From Kiritimatiellia bacterium (GTDB lineage: Bacteria > Verrucomicrobiota > Kiritimatiellia > RFP12 > DVOR01), in contig CAAGNN010000003.1 in the NCBI GenBank assembly GCA_900771325.1, positions 1-12,765 of the forward strand: a stretch of DNA of 12,765 bases, read 5' to 3'. Position 1 is the first letter of the stretch. Every line of letters starts with the position of its first letter. The translations under genes and the position numbers were made by a program. This document shows, in pieces, positions 5,293-12,765 of the stretch. The notes under the pieces are model-generated. The model was not told the DNA's origin, searched no databases, and worked only from the letters and a program-made list of their open reading frames with translations.

Positions 5293-7005
5293 ATGGATTG
5301 CGAAGGTTTGGCGAAGGCGTGGTTGGCGGCGGCCTTTGAGGCCGTGGTGCCCGGGTGCGGCGGCGGCAAAGTGGTGCCCTCGAAGGATAGCCGCTTTGGC
5401 GATTGGCAGTGCAACGACGCGATGGGGATTGCCAAGCGCGCTGGGAAGAACCCGCGCGAGGTGGCCCAGGCCGTGGTGCAGGCGCTGCCCTTGCCGGAGA
5501 TCTTGGAGAAGGCCGAGGTGGCCGGGCCGGGCTTTATCAACCTGACGCTCTCGCGCAAGGCCGTGGCAGCCGGCGTTGAGGCGTTGGCGGCCGACCCCAA
5601 GCTGGGCGTGGCGCAGCGCGGCGCGGGCGAGAAAGTGGTCATCGACTACTCTTCGCCCAACGTGGCCAAGCCTATGCACATCGGCCACATCCGCTCGACG
5701 GTCATCGGCAACGCCATCGACCGCATCCTCCGCGCGCTGGGCTACGAGGTCATCGCCGATAACCACCTCGGCGACTGGGGCACGCAGTTCGGCATCCTCA
5801 TTATGGGCTACCGCGCCTTCTTGACCGACGAAGAGCGCGCGAACCTCACCGTCGAGCTGCTCGAGAAGGTCTATGTGCAGAGCTACGGTCGCACGAAGGA
5901 TGACCCGGCGTGGCTCGACCGTTGCCGCGAGGAACTGGTGAAGCTGCAGGCCGGCGACGCGGAGAACCGCGCGGTCTGGGAGCGCTTCATCGAGATCTCG
6001 ATCAAGGAGTTTGGCCGCATCTACGCGCGGCTCGGGGTGAAGTTCGACCTCTATCGCGGCGAGAGCTACTATCAGCCGACCCTCGGCCCCACCGTCGAGG
6101 CCCTCCGCGCCCAAGGCCTGGCCACACAGAGCGAAGGGGCCTGGATTGTCGACCTCAAGGACGAGGGGCTGGAGGTGGCCATCGTCCAGAAGCGCGACGG
6201 CGGCTTCAACTACACCACCACCGACATCGCCACCGTCAAGAGCCGCGTGGAAGAGTTCGCCCCCGCGCGCATCATCTACGTCACCGACGAGCGCCAGCAG
6301 CTGCACTTCAAGCAATTCTTCCACATCTGCGGCAAGCTCGGGCTCTGCGGCAAGACGCTCCTGCAGCACGTCTGGTTCGGCCTAATGCGTCTGCCCGAGG
6401 GCACCTTCTCCACGCGCCAAGGCAACGTCATCAAGCTCGAGACGCTCCTGGACGAGGCGGCCGCCCGTGCCCGTAAGATTGTCGACGAGAGCCACCCCGA
6501 TTGGCCCGAGGCCGAGCGCGCCGCCCTGGCCGAAGCTATCGGCATCGGCGCGATTAAGTATGCCGATCTCTCGCACGACCCGACCACGATGATCGTCTTC
6601 ACCTGGGATAAGGCCCTCGCCCTGGAAGGCAACAGCGGCCCCTACCTGCAATACGCCAACGCGCGATTGAACTCGCTGCTGGAGAAGTATCGCACCACCG
6701 TGGGCAAAGAGCCCGACGCGCAGCCGCTGGCGCTGGGCACGGAGGCCGAGAAGGCCCTGGCGTTGCACCTGTTGCAGTTCCCCAACGCCGTCCAGCGCGC
6801 GGGCGACCTCTGCAAGCCCAGCGTCCTGGCCGACTATCTCTACCAGCTCAGCCAGCTCTACAGCAGCTTCTACCAAAGCTCGCCCGTGCTCAAGGCCGAA
6901 AGCGAGGCCGTGCGCGACAGCCGCATCCGCCTGTGCAGCGCCGTCTCGAAGGTCCTGCGCGGCGGACTGACGCTCCTGGGCATTCCCACCCCCGAGAGGA
7001 TCTAA
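5293..7005 (+). CDS. argS: Arginyl-tRNA synthetase (ArgRS)
   Basis: ArgRS charges tRNA-Arg in the cytoplasm. The 570-residue length matches the family (E. coli about 577). The ATG at 5293 follows AGGAAGAG and is 19 nt after the glnS stop. The N-terminal Add1-type tRNA-binding domain covers about residues 1-105. The catalytic domain has YSSPNVAKPMHIGHIRST with HIGH at 129-132, DNHLGDWGTQFG, and FNYTTTDIATVK. The KMSKS-equivalent loop is TFSTRQGNVI (371-380), a degenerate form close to the KMSTRxGN seen in many ArgRSs, with Thr and Phe in place of Lys and Met. The C-terminal alpha-helical anticodon-binding domain (about 445-570) contains GNSGPYLQYANARLNSLL and ends in the usual PERI. Its neighbour glnS is another synthetase, and the membrane gene next downstream begins only 4 nt after the argS stop, so all are probably co-expressed. 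Confidence 0.97.
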   Translation: MDCEGLAKAWLAAAFEAVVPGCGGGKVVPSKDSRFGDWQCNDAMGIAKRAGKNPREVAQAVVQALPLPEILEKAEVAGPGFINLTLSRKAVAAGVEALAADPKLGVAQRGAGEKVVIDYSSPNVAKPMHIGHIRSTVIGNAIDRILRALGYEVIADNHLGDWGTQFGILIMGYRAFLTDEERANLTVELLEKVYVQSYGRTKDDPAWLDRCREELVKLQAGDAENRAVWERFIEISIKEFGRIYARLGVKFDLYRGESYYQPTLGPTVEALRAQGLATQSEGAWIVDLKDEGLEVAIVQKRDGGFNYTTTDIATVKSRVEEFAPARIIYVTDERQQLHFKQFFHICGKLGLCGKTLLQHVWFGLMRLPEGTFSTRQGNVIKLETLLDEAAARARKIVDESHPDWPEAERAALAEAIGIGAIKYADLSHDPTTMIVFTWDKALALEGNSGPYLQYANARLNSLLEKYRTTVGKEPDAQPLALGTEAEKALALHLLQFPNAVQRAGDLCKPSVLADYLYQLSQLYSSFYQSSPVLKAESEAVRDSRIRLCSAVSKVLRGGLTLLGIPTPERI

Positions 7006-7009
7006 CGCG

Positions 7010-7759
7010 ATGTTCGGAGCGTGCGCCTTCTTTGCGATGGTCGGCGGGCCCATCCAAGCTTTCGCCGACTCGGACTTCTGCGGCCAGCTCATCGTCATTA
7101 CACAGATTGTGATGAGCGTGGGCTCGTGGGCCGTCTTCCTGGGCAAGTTCAGCACCTTGAAGGCCATCAACGCCCGCTCGCGCCGCTTCGCCGACGACTT
7201 TGCGCGCCAGGATGACCCCCTCACGCTTTACTGCGACAAGGGCTACGCCTTCGAGGCCTCGCCCCTGGAGACGGTCTACCGGCGGACAGCCGAGCGCTTC
7301 GTCACCCTCATTCCGCGCCAGCAGCTGCTCCTCTTGCAGCAAGACCCCACCGCGCGCCCCACCCTCACCCCCCCGCAGATGGAGTTGGTCTCGAGCACCT
7401 GCGCCCACGCCACCGATGAGGAGACCGTCACCCTCAACCGCGGGCTGACCGCGCTGGCGGTGGTCACCAGCTCGGCGCCGCTGCTGGGGCTCTTCGGCAC
7501 CGTCTGGGGCGTGATGTTGGCCTTCCAGGCGATGGCCGCGAGCGGGAGCGCGAATATCGCCGAGCTCGCGCCGGGCATCTCCTCGGCCCTGCTCACCACG
7601 GTGGTCGGGCTGATGGTCGCCATTCCCTCGACCATCGCCTACAACATCCTGCAAGCCAAGCTCGAGGCCTTCTCCGTGCAGCTCGAAGGCTTTGGCGAAG
7701 AGCTCATCGGCAAGCTCGTGCTGAGCTACGCCGCCCCCAAGCAGGGAGGCCTATGCTAA
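7010..7759 (+). CDS. TolQ/ExbB/MotA-family proton channel subunit
   Basis: This 249-residue inner-membrane protein belongs to the TolQ/ExbB family, which with a TolR/ExbD partner converts proton-motive force into work on the outer membrane. Transmembrane segments are visible at about 24-48 (QLIVITQIVMSVGSWAVFL), 145-175 and 185-212. The conserved family core is APLLGLFGTVWGVMLAF followed by GISSALLTTVVGLMVAIPSTIAYN, containing the GLxGTVxG motif. A cytoplasmic loop of about 95 residues separates TM1 from TM2, as in the family. The start follows GAGAGGA (6994-7000), which overlaps the end of argS; the gap is 4 nt. It overlaps the next gene by 7 nt (ATGCTAA), implying coupled translation. Whether it is a Tol-Pal or TonB system component cannot be decided because tolA, tolB, pal and tonB are absent from the window. 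The position next to ftsK and rodZ favours a TolQ role in cell division. Confidence 0.93.
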   Translation: MFGACAFFAMVGGPIQAFADSDFCGQLIVITQIVMSVGSWAVFLGKFSTLKAINARSRRFADDFARQDDPLTLYCDKGYAFEASPLETVYRRTAERFVTLIPRQQLLLLQQDPTARPTLTPPQMELVSSTCAHATDEETVTLNRGLTALAVVTSSAPLLGLFGTVWGVMLAFQAMAASGSANIAELAPGISSALLTTVVGLMVAIPSTIAYNILQAKLEAFSVQLEGFGEELIGKLVLSYAAPKQGGLC

Positions 7760-8172
7760 AGCGGCGCTTCACCAGAGCCCGGGCGCGGGGTAAACGCAAG
7801 ATCAACAGCGAGATTAACATGACGCCGATCCTGGACATGACCTTCTTGCTGCTGATTGCCTTTATCATCACCTTCCCCGCCCTGCAGAACGGCATCACCG
7901 TCAAGCTCCCCACCGCCGCGGGCGACCCCCTCCCCGCCGACGAGCCGCTCAACATTACCATCCGCGCCGACGGCCACTTCTTCCTGGGCCAGCAAGAGGT
8001 CACCGACGAGGAGCTCTACCAGGCCGCCGCCGCCGCAGTCGAGAAGAATCCGAAGGTGGCCGCCCACATTCGCGGGGACGAAACGCAGGCCTACGGGCGG
8101 ATTATGGATGTGATTAAGGTGCTCCGCCGGGCGCGCCTGAACAAGTTTTCGCTGGTCACGGAGAGCGAGTAG
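7753..8172 (+). CDS. TolR/ExbD-family proton channel subunit
   Basis: The product has 139 residues, the usual size for ExbD/TolR. A basic cytoplasmic N-terminus (residues 1-16) precedes the conserved segment INSEINMTPILDMTFLLL, with the essential channel aspartate at D28 (equivalent to D25 of ExbD or D23 of TolR in E. coli). One transmembrane helix spans about 25-45, and a periplasmic domain (about 50-135) follows with the typical pattern of alternating strands and helices ending in VLRRARLNKFSLVTE. The start ATG overlaps the stop of the TolQ-like gene, and GGGAGG lies just upstream, so the subunits are made in a coupled way, as expected for a fixed-ratio complex. Its stop codon abuts the ftsK start with no spacer. 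Tol versus Exb assignment is open for the same reason as its partner. Confidence 0.93.
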   Translation: MLKRRFTRARARGKRKINSEINMTPILDMTFLLLIAFIITFPALQNGITVKLPTAAGDPLPADEPLNITIRADGHFFLGQQEVTDEELYQAAAAAVEKNPKVAAHIRGDETQAYGRIMDVIKVLRRARLNKFSLVTESE

Positions 8173-10971
8173 ATGGCCAAGAGAGGGCAGCAGGTGCGGC
8201 CGGTCGAGCCGTTGGAGGAGCCAGGGGTGGTCTCCGAGCGGGTGGTCTCGCAGCGGCGCGTGCTCGGCGTGCTCTGCGCGCTCTACTGGGTGGTGGCGCT
8301 CGTGGCGCTGCTCACCTACGATTGGCGCGACATCTCCTGGCTCTGCAACCCCCCTTCGCCGCCCGATGGTCTGGTGATGAACCGCGTGGGCAAGCTCGGC
8401 GCCTGGCTAACCTTCTACGGCTACGGCCTCGCCGGCCTGGCCTACCGCTACGCCGCCTTCCCCCTCTTGGCCCTCCTCACCGGCTTCCTCCTCCACGGCC
8501 GCGTCCGCTTCTTCCGCCTGCGCGTGCTCTGGATGGCCGGGCTCTACGTCACCCTCGCCTGCCTCTTCCAAGTCTGCGGCGGCGACACCGGCGCCACCAT
8601 CCCCCTCTTGGCCGACCTCAACCTGCGCCCCAACGCCGGCGGCGCCCTGGGCCAATGGATCGTCACCACCCACCTGCGCCCGCTCCTGGGCACCTTTGGC
8701 CTGCAGCTGCTCCTATGGGCGCTGACGCTCGTCTTCACCCTCCTCATCGTCGGCGTGCGCAACACTCTCCTCCTGCTCGTGCGCCTGACCATGCCGCGCG
8801 AGCCGCAGAGCGAATTGAGCGCCGAGGAAGAGGCCAAGCGCGACCTTCTGGCCGCGCGCCAGAGCAGCTCGGCCCTGCCGCCTGCCGCCCCGGAGCCCAA
8901 GACCCTCCGCGGCTTCGTCACCGCCCTCTTCCGCCGCAAGGCCGAGGCCGCCGCCGAGACGCTCGACCCGCGCGACCTCCTCGCCCGTCGCGCCACCCCC
9001 GAACCCGATGGCGGGGCCGACTGGAGCGCCGGCGCCTACGCCCCGCGCCAAGAGGTGGAGGCCCAGCTCTCCCTCGGCGAGCGCCCCAAAGTCCCCGAGC
9101 CTCAGCCCGCCCCGCCGCCCCCGCCCGCGCCGGTTCCCGTGCCTGCGCCGGCCCCCGAGCCCCCCTTCGCCCTCAGTGGCGACAGCCCCTCCGCCCTCAA
9201 GCCCGTCTCCCCGCTCAAGGCCGTCACCGGCCCGGCCCTCGCCGCCAACGACAATGACCTCCCCCCCGAGCCCGAGGTGCCCGACTACACGATGCCCTCG
9301 ACCGAGCTGCTCGACCCCATCCCGCCGCGCGCCAAGGATGCCGACGACCTGCAGCTGGCCATCGCCGCCATCGAGAGCGTCTTCCAGCAGTTCGGCATCG
9401 CCGCGCAGGTGGTCGGCCAAATTCGCGGCCCGGTGCTGACCCTCTTTGAGGTGATGCCCGCGCCGGGCGTGAAGCTCGAGCGCTTCAAGACCTACGAGAG
9501 CAACCTGCTGATGGCCCTGCGCGCCGAGAGCCTCCGCATCCAGGCCCCCATCCCGGGGCGCGACGTGGTGGGCATCGAAGTCCCCAACACCGTCCGCCAG
9601 TCCGTCACCCTGCGCGAGGTCCTCGAGGGCGACGCCTGGCGCCAGGCCGAGCGCAAGATGGCCCTGCCGCTGGCCCTGGGCAAGCTCGCCACCGGCGGCG
9701 ACCTCATCGTGGACCTGGCCGAGATGCCCCACCTCCTCGTTGCCGGCGGCACCGGCTCGGGCAAGTCCGTGGCCGTCAACGATATGCTCGTGGGGCTCTT
9801 GATGTGCCGGCGGCCGGACCAGCTGCGCCTGATTATGGTTGACCCCAAGCGCGTGGAGTTCACCGCCTACGACGACCTGCCGCACCTGCTCAACCCCGTC
9901 GTCGTCGAGCCCAAGAAGGTCGTCTTCGTCCTGCGCTGGGCGGTGATGGAGATGAACCGCCGCTACAAGCTCCTCCAGCGCTACGGTGTGCGCAACATCA
10001 CCGACTACAACCGCCGCGCCGAGGCCCCGCTCCCCGACCGCGAGAACCCCACCCAGCGCCTCCCCTACATCGTCATCATCATCGACGAGCTCGCCGACCT
10101 GATGCTCGACGTGAAGTCCGACATCGAACCCCCCATTACCTCCCTCACCCAGAAGGCCCGCGCCGCCGGTCTCCACCTCATCATCGCCACCCAGCGCCCC
10201 ACCACCAACGTCATCACCGGCACCATCAAGGCCAACATCCCCGGCCGCATCGCCCTGCGCGTCACCCAAGGCAACGACTCGCGCACCATCCTCGACGAAG
10301 TCGGCGCCGAGAACCTCATCGGCAAGGGCGATATGCTCCTCGCGCGCGGCGGCCGCGCCCCTGAACGCTCCCAGGCCGCCTGGGTCAGCGATGGCGAGAT
10401 CGCCCGCATCTGCAACTTCATCAAGGACCAAGCCGGCCCCGCCTTCGACCACGTCCTGGCCGACACCATCGACCGCATCAAGGAAGACAAGCCCCAGGAC
10501 GATGTCTCCTCGCTCATCTCCGAGTTCGTCTCCGATGCCCCCGGCACCCTCGACGACGCGGCCATCAACCTCGGCCCCGAGGATGACAAGAGCGACGAAG
10601 GCTTCTACCAGCGCGCCCTCGAGTACATCCGCCAGACCGGCCGCTTCTCCACCTCCGCCCTCCAGCGCCGCCTCAAAATCGGCTACAACAAGGCCGGGCG
10701 CATCACCGATATGCTCGAAGAGCGCGGCATCATCGGCCCCGGTGGCAAGGCCGGCGGCTCGCGCGAAATCCTCGTGGACCTCAACGCCATCGCCCAGCGC
10801 GAGCTCGAAGAGAGCCTCGAGCCCGAGGCCGCCCCCGCCGAGGCCACCCCCGAGGCCCCCGCACCCCAAGACTTTACCTACGAACCCACCGACGAGGCCC
10901 TCCCGGCCGACGCCGACATCCCCGACCTGGGCGACTTTGACCCCGCCAGCCTCGACGCCCCCGAGCGCTAG
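8173..10971 (+). CDS. ftsK: DNA translocase FtsK/SpoIIIE family
   Basis: FtsK anchors at the division septum and pumps chromosomal DNA to complete segregation. The product has 932 residues. The N-terminal membrane part has hydrophobic segments near 30-50, 75-110, 119-137 and 171-195. A proline/alanine-rich linker follows (about 215-365, with a dense Pro run near 310-330). The alpha/beta motor starts near DYTMPSTELLDP (about 371). Walker A is GGTGSGKS (525-532), Walker B is IVIIIDELADLM with D638-E639, and the ATQRPTTNVITGTIKANIP stretch is characteristic. The C-terminal winged-helix gamma domain, which reads the polar DNA motifs, lies at about 807-868 (STSALQRRLKIGYNKAGRI). Unusually, about 60 further residues rich in Glu, Pro, Ala and Asp follow the gamma domain. 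The ATG directly follows the TolR-like stop, so translation is probably coupled. Codon use is extremely C-rich at third positions. Confidence 0.96.
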   Translation: MAKRGQQVRPVEPLEEPGVVSERVVSQRRVLGVLCALYWVVALVALLTYDWRDISWLCNPPSPPDGLVMNRVGKLGAWLTFYGYGLAGLAYRYAAFPLLALLTGFLLHGRVRFFRLRVLWMAGLYVTLACLFQVCGGDTGATIPLLADLNLRPNAGGALGQWIVTTHLRPLLGTFGLQLLLWALTLVFTLLIVGVRNTLLLLVRLTMPREPQSELSAEEEAKRDLLAARQSSSALPPAAPEPKTLRGFVTALFRRKAEAAAETLDPRDLLARRATPEPDGGADWSAGAYAPRQEVEAQLSLGERPKVPEPQPAPPPPPAPVPVPAPAPEPPFALSGDSPSALKPVSPLKAVTGPALAANDNDLPPEPEVPDYTMPSTELLDPIPPRAKDADDLQLAIAAIESVFQQFGIAAQVVGQIRGPVLTLFEVMPAPGVKLERFKTYESNLLMALRAESLRIQAPIPGRDVVGIEVPNTVRQSVTLREVLEGDAWRQAERKMALPLALGKLATGGDLIVDLAEMPHLLVAGGTGSGKSVAVNDMLVGLLMCRRPDQLRLIMVDPKRVEFTAYDDLPHLLNPVVVEPKKVVFVLRWAVMEMNRRYKLLQRYGVRNITDYNRRAEAPLPDRENPTQRLPYIVIIIDELADLMLDVKSDIEPPITSLTQKARAAGLHLIIATQRPTTNVITGTIKANIPGRIALRVTQGNDSRTILDEVGAENLIGKGDMLLARGGRAPERSQAAWVSDGEIARICNFIKDQAGPAFDHVLADTIDRIKEDKPQDDVSSLISEFVSDAPGTLDDAAINLGPEDDKSDEGFYQRALEYIRQTGRFSTSALQRRLKIGYNKAGRITDMLEERGIIGPGGKAGGSREILVDLNAIAQRELEESLEPEAAPAEATPEAPAPQDFTYEPTDEALPADADIPDLGDFDPASLDAPER

Positions 10972-10991
10972 GCCCCCCAAGGAGAGCAGCT

Positions 10992-12020
10992 ATGGCATTT
11001 GGTGAAATCCTCAAGCAGAAGCGTCTGGAACACGGCTGGACGCGCGAATACATCGCCGAACGGATGAATATGCGCACCTGCTTCGTCGAGATGCTCGAAA
11101 CCGAGAACCTCAAGCGCATCGTCGCCCCCGCCTACGGCCGCGGCTACATCCGCAACTACTGCCGCGAGCTGGGCATCGACCCCAAGCCCCTCGAGGCTGA
11201 CTACAACGCCCTCCTCGCCGCTGAAGGCCGCGGCGACAACCTCGGCCCCGTCTCCCATCCCAATGTTCGCGGCCTCCCCGAAAAGCCCCACGAGCCCATC
11301 CACACCGGCGCCCACCGCACCCTCCCCCCCAAGGACGACCCCACGGCCATCCACACCTCCACCGGCCACAAGCTCGTCGCCTCCGCCGAGGCCCTCTCCA
11401 CCGCCGTCCCAAAACCTGAGATGCCCCCGGTCTCCACCGACACCACCTCCTCCCCCGCCCCCGAAAGCGCCGCCATCCCGCCGGTCGACACCCCGCCCTC
11501 CCCCCTCGCCAACCTCGCCCAGGTCGCCGAAGAACCCTTCACTCTACGCGGCGATGAACTGCCCCGCCGCCCCGCCGCCCCCGCCCCGGCCCCCAAACCG
11601 CGGACCGCCATCCGCCAAGCCCTCCCCACCCGCGCCCCCCCCCCTGGCCCCCAAGGCTCCATCTTTGGCCCTCAACATCCTGTCAAAGACCCCACCAGCC
11701 CCTGGATCGGCACCCTTCTCTCCGCCGGCAAGGCCATCGTCGGCTCGATCAACGCCCTCATCCGCCTCATCACTCGCCCCAAAGTCCGCCGCATCGACGC
11801 CGACTCGGCCCCCTTCTTCACTCCCCGCCGCATTGCCCAAATGGCCGCGATGCTCGTGGGGTTGCTCCTCGTCACCGGACTCGTCTTCGCCTTCCGCTAC
11901 GTCTTCCGAATGTCGGAGGCCGCCGAAGCCGAAGTCGGCCTCTCGAGCTCCGCCCCCGCCGCCCCCAAGGCCTTTGCCCCCCGCTCCCTCGGCGAGCCGC
12001 CCGCCCCCTACTTCAAGTAA
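10992..12020 (+). CDS. RodZ-like helix-turn-helix membrane protein
   Basis: The product has 342 residues, starting at the ATG at 10992 after AAGGAGAG, 20 nt downstream of ftsK. Residues 1-80 form a Cro/C1-type helix-turn-helix of the RodZ kind (FGEILKQKRLEHGWTREYIA, then VAPAYGRGYIRNYCRELGID). In RodZ this domain binds MreB and links it to the cell-wall elongation machinery; it is not primarily a DNA-binding regulator. A long, low-complexity Pro/Ala/Ser/Thr linker fills about 85-275. One transmembrane helix follows near 281-300 (MAAMLVGLLLVTGLVFAFRY), then a tail of only about 40 residues. The periplasmic DUF4115 domain found in many RodZ proteins is not present. The HTH-linker-TM order supports RodZ; an alternative is an unrelated HTH-anchored membrane protein. 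It lies between ftsK and nadD, and the stop codon overlaps the nadD start by one base. Confidence 0.85.
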   Translation: MAFGEILKQKRLEHGWTREYIAERMNMRTCFVEMLETENLKRIVAPAYGRGYIRNYCRELGIDPKPLEADYNALLAAEGRGDNLGPVSHPNVRGLPEKPHEPIHTGAHRTLPPKDDPTAIHTSTGHKLVASAEALSTAVPKPEMPPVSTDTTSSPAPESAAIPPVDTPPSPLANLAQVAEEPFTLRGDELPRRPAAPAPAPKPRTAIRQALPTRAPPPGPQGSIFGPQHPVKDPTSPWIGTLLSAGKAIVGSINALIRLITRPKVRRIDADSAPFFTPRRIAQMAAMLVGLLLVTGLVFAFRYVFRMSEAAEAEVGLSSSAPAAPKAFAPRSLGEPPAPYFK

Positions 12021-12619
12021 TGGCCCAGCCCGTCCGCCGCATCGGCCTCCTCGGCGGCTCCTTCGACCCCGTCCACCGCGCCCACCTCGCCCTGGCCGAA
12101 GCCGCCCGGGAAGCCTTCGCCCTCGACGAAGTCCGCCTGATGCCCTGCGCCCAGCAGGCCCTCAAAAGCCGCCGCGCCTCCCCCGCTGACGCCCGTTGCG
12201 CGATGCTCCGCCTCGCTCTCGCCGGCCACCCCCACCTGACCCTCGACCTGCGCGAGTGCTACCCCGTCGGCCCCGTCTACACCGTCTACACCCTCCGCGC
12301 CCTCCGCGCCGCCGAGCCCAACGCCGACTTCTGGTTCATCCTCGGAATGGACTCTGTCGCCTCCTTCCCCAAGTGGCACCGCCCCGAGGAACTTCTCACC
12401 CTCTGCCACTTCATCGCCTTCGACCGCCCCGGCGTTGAGCCCCCCGCGCCCCCCTTCTCCCCCAAACTCCTCGCCCACCGCCTCCGCGGCCCGCACCTCG
12501 ACCTCTCCAGCACCGACCTCCGCGCCGCCCTCGCCGCCGGCAAGCTCCCCCCGGGCGCCCTCCCCCCCGCCATCCTCCCCTACCTCCGCGCCCACCCGGA
12601 GCTCTACCCCAAGCCCTAA
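12020..12619 (+). CDS. nadD: Nicotinate-nucleotide adenylyltransferase
   Basis: NadD transfers AMP from ATP to nicotinate mononucleotide to give deamido-NAD, a cytoplasmic step shared by the de novo and salvage routes to NAD. The product is 199 residues, normal for the family. The nucleotidyltransferase signature GLLGGSFDPVHRAH (residues 9-22) contains the GxFDPxHxxH core, and the second signature SSTDLR is at 163-168. The segment FWFILGMDSVASFPKWHRPEELL is the classic NadD substrate-binding region. The gene starts within the rodZ stop (TAATG), so translation is coupled and no separate ribosome-binding site is evident. It is the last gene of the packed operon in this window. The often-linked rsfS (ribosome silencing factor) is not present before the window ends. 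A tandem repeat array begins 10 nt after the stop. Confidence 0.95.
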   Translation: MAQPVRRIGLLGGSFDPVHRAHLALAEAAREAFALDEVRLMPCAQQALKSRRASPADARCAMLRLALAGHPHLTLDLRECYPVGPVYTVYTLRALRAAEPNADFWFILGMDSVASFPKWHRPEELLTLCHFIAFDRPGVEPPAPPFSPKLLAHRLRGPHLDLSSTDLRAALAAGKLPPGALPPAILPYLRAHPELYPKP

Positions 12620-12629
12620 CCTCTCCCCC

Positions 12630-12765
12630 AACCCGGGGCGGGTCGGCCTCGAACCCGGGGCGGGTCGGCCTCGAACCCGGGGCGGGTCCACCCTCAACCC
12701 GGGGCGGGTCGGTCGTCAACCCGGGGCGGGTCGGTCGTCAACCCGGGGCGGGTCGGTCGTCAACC
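12630..12765. repeat. 22-bp tandem repeat array, at least six copies
   Basis: Six complete 22-bp units start at 12630, 12652, 12674, 12696, 12718 and 12740, and a seventh starts at 12762 and is cut by the window end. Each unit has an invariant 15-bp core AACCCGGGGCGGGTC and a 7-bp remainder: GGCCTCG (units 1-2), CACCCTC (unit 3), GGTCGTC (units 4-6). The core can form a small hairpin (ACCC with GGGT). The remainder is too short for CRISPR spacers, and I see no coding potential I trust. It lies where an operon terminator would be expected; no other terminator is visible after nadD. Confidence 0.95.

Noticed and set aside
5263..6369. Antisense open frame of 368 residues over argS
   Set aside because: It lies wholly opposite ArgRS catalytic motifs, has no ribosome-binding site and reads as low-complexity.
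8713..10980. Long antisense open frame (755 residues) over ftsK
   Set aside because: It mirrors the C-rich codons of ftsK, giving a Gly/Ala/Val/Glu/Asp-rich translation with no domain. The + strand carries all FtsK motifs.
11263..12189. 308-residue Pro/Ser-rich frame overlapping rodZ and nadD
   Set aside because: The translation is almost only Pro, Ser, Ala and Arg, a by-product of C-runs in the true frames.
12630..12765. CRISPR array
   Set aside because: The variable part is 7 bp and itself repeats between units, far from CRISPR spacers, and no cas gene is present.

Overview
The window reads as chromosomal DNA from a GC-rich Gram-negative bacterium. The envelope genes (a lipoprotein, TolQ/ExbB and TolR/ExbD proteins, RodZ) point to a two-membrane cell. 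The use of GlnRS and the general gene style would fit a PVC-superphylum lineage such as Verrucomicrobiota, Kiritimatiellota or Lentisphaerota, but that placement is inference and not proven by the sequence. All genes I can support lie on the + strand.

Region 1 (1-408) is the C-terminal end of a PD-(D/E)XK nuclease-like protein, probably of the AAA-ATPase-like/PDDEXK family. Region 2 (409-3351) is an accessory-looking, lower-GC unit. A perfect-consensus sigma70-type promoter (TTGACA-18-TATAAT) is followed by a roughly 315-nt leader with strong RNA structure, then a lipoprotein of unknown function with a C-terminal Cys/His cluster, then a secreted protein of unknown function with an aspartate-rich tail. 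In the leader, a 14-position long-range stem (13 pairs) and a terminator-like hairpin compete for the same nine bases. This is the arrangement of a riboswitch or attenuator, or of a stand-alone structured RNA with its own terminator. I cannot match it to any RNA family I know, and it is the best candidate here for something undescribed.

Region 3 (3352-3551) holds a perfect inverted repeat, a classic intrinsic terminator, and a promoter with an extended -10 element overlapped by an inverted repeat. Region 4 (3552-12619) is one tightly packed probable operon: glnS, argS, a tolQ/exbB-like gene, a tolR/exbD-like gene, ftsK, a rodZ-like gene and nadD. Gaps are 0-20 nt and several stop/start codons overlap. 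It couples two aminoacyl-tRNA synthetases to envelope energisation, chromosome segregation, cell shape and NAD synthesis.

Region 5 (12630-12765) is a 22-bp tandem repeat with a constant 15-bp core and a variable 7-bp remainder. It begins 10 nt after nadD and runs off the end of the window.
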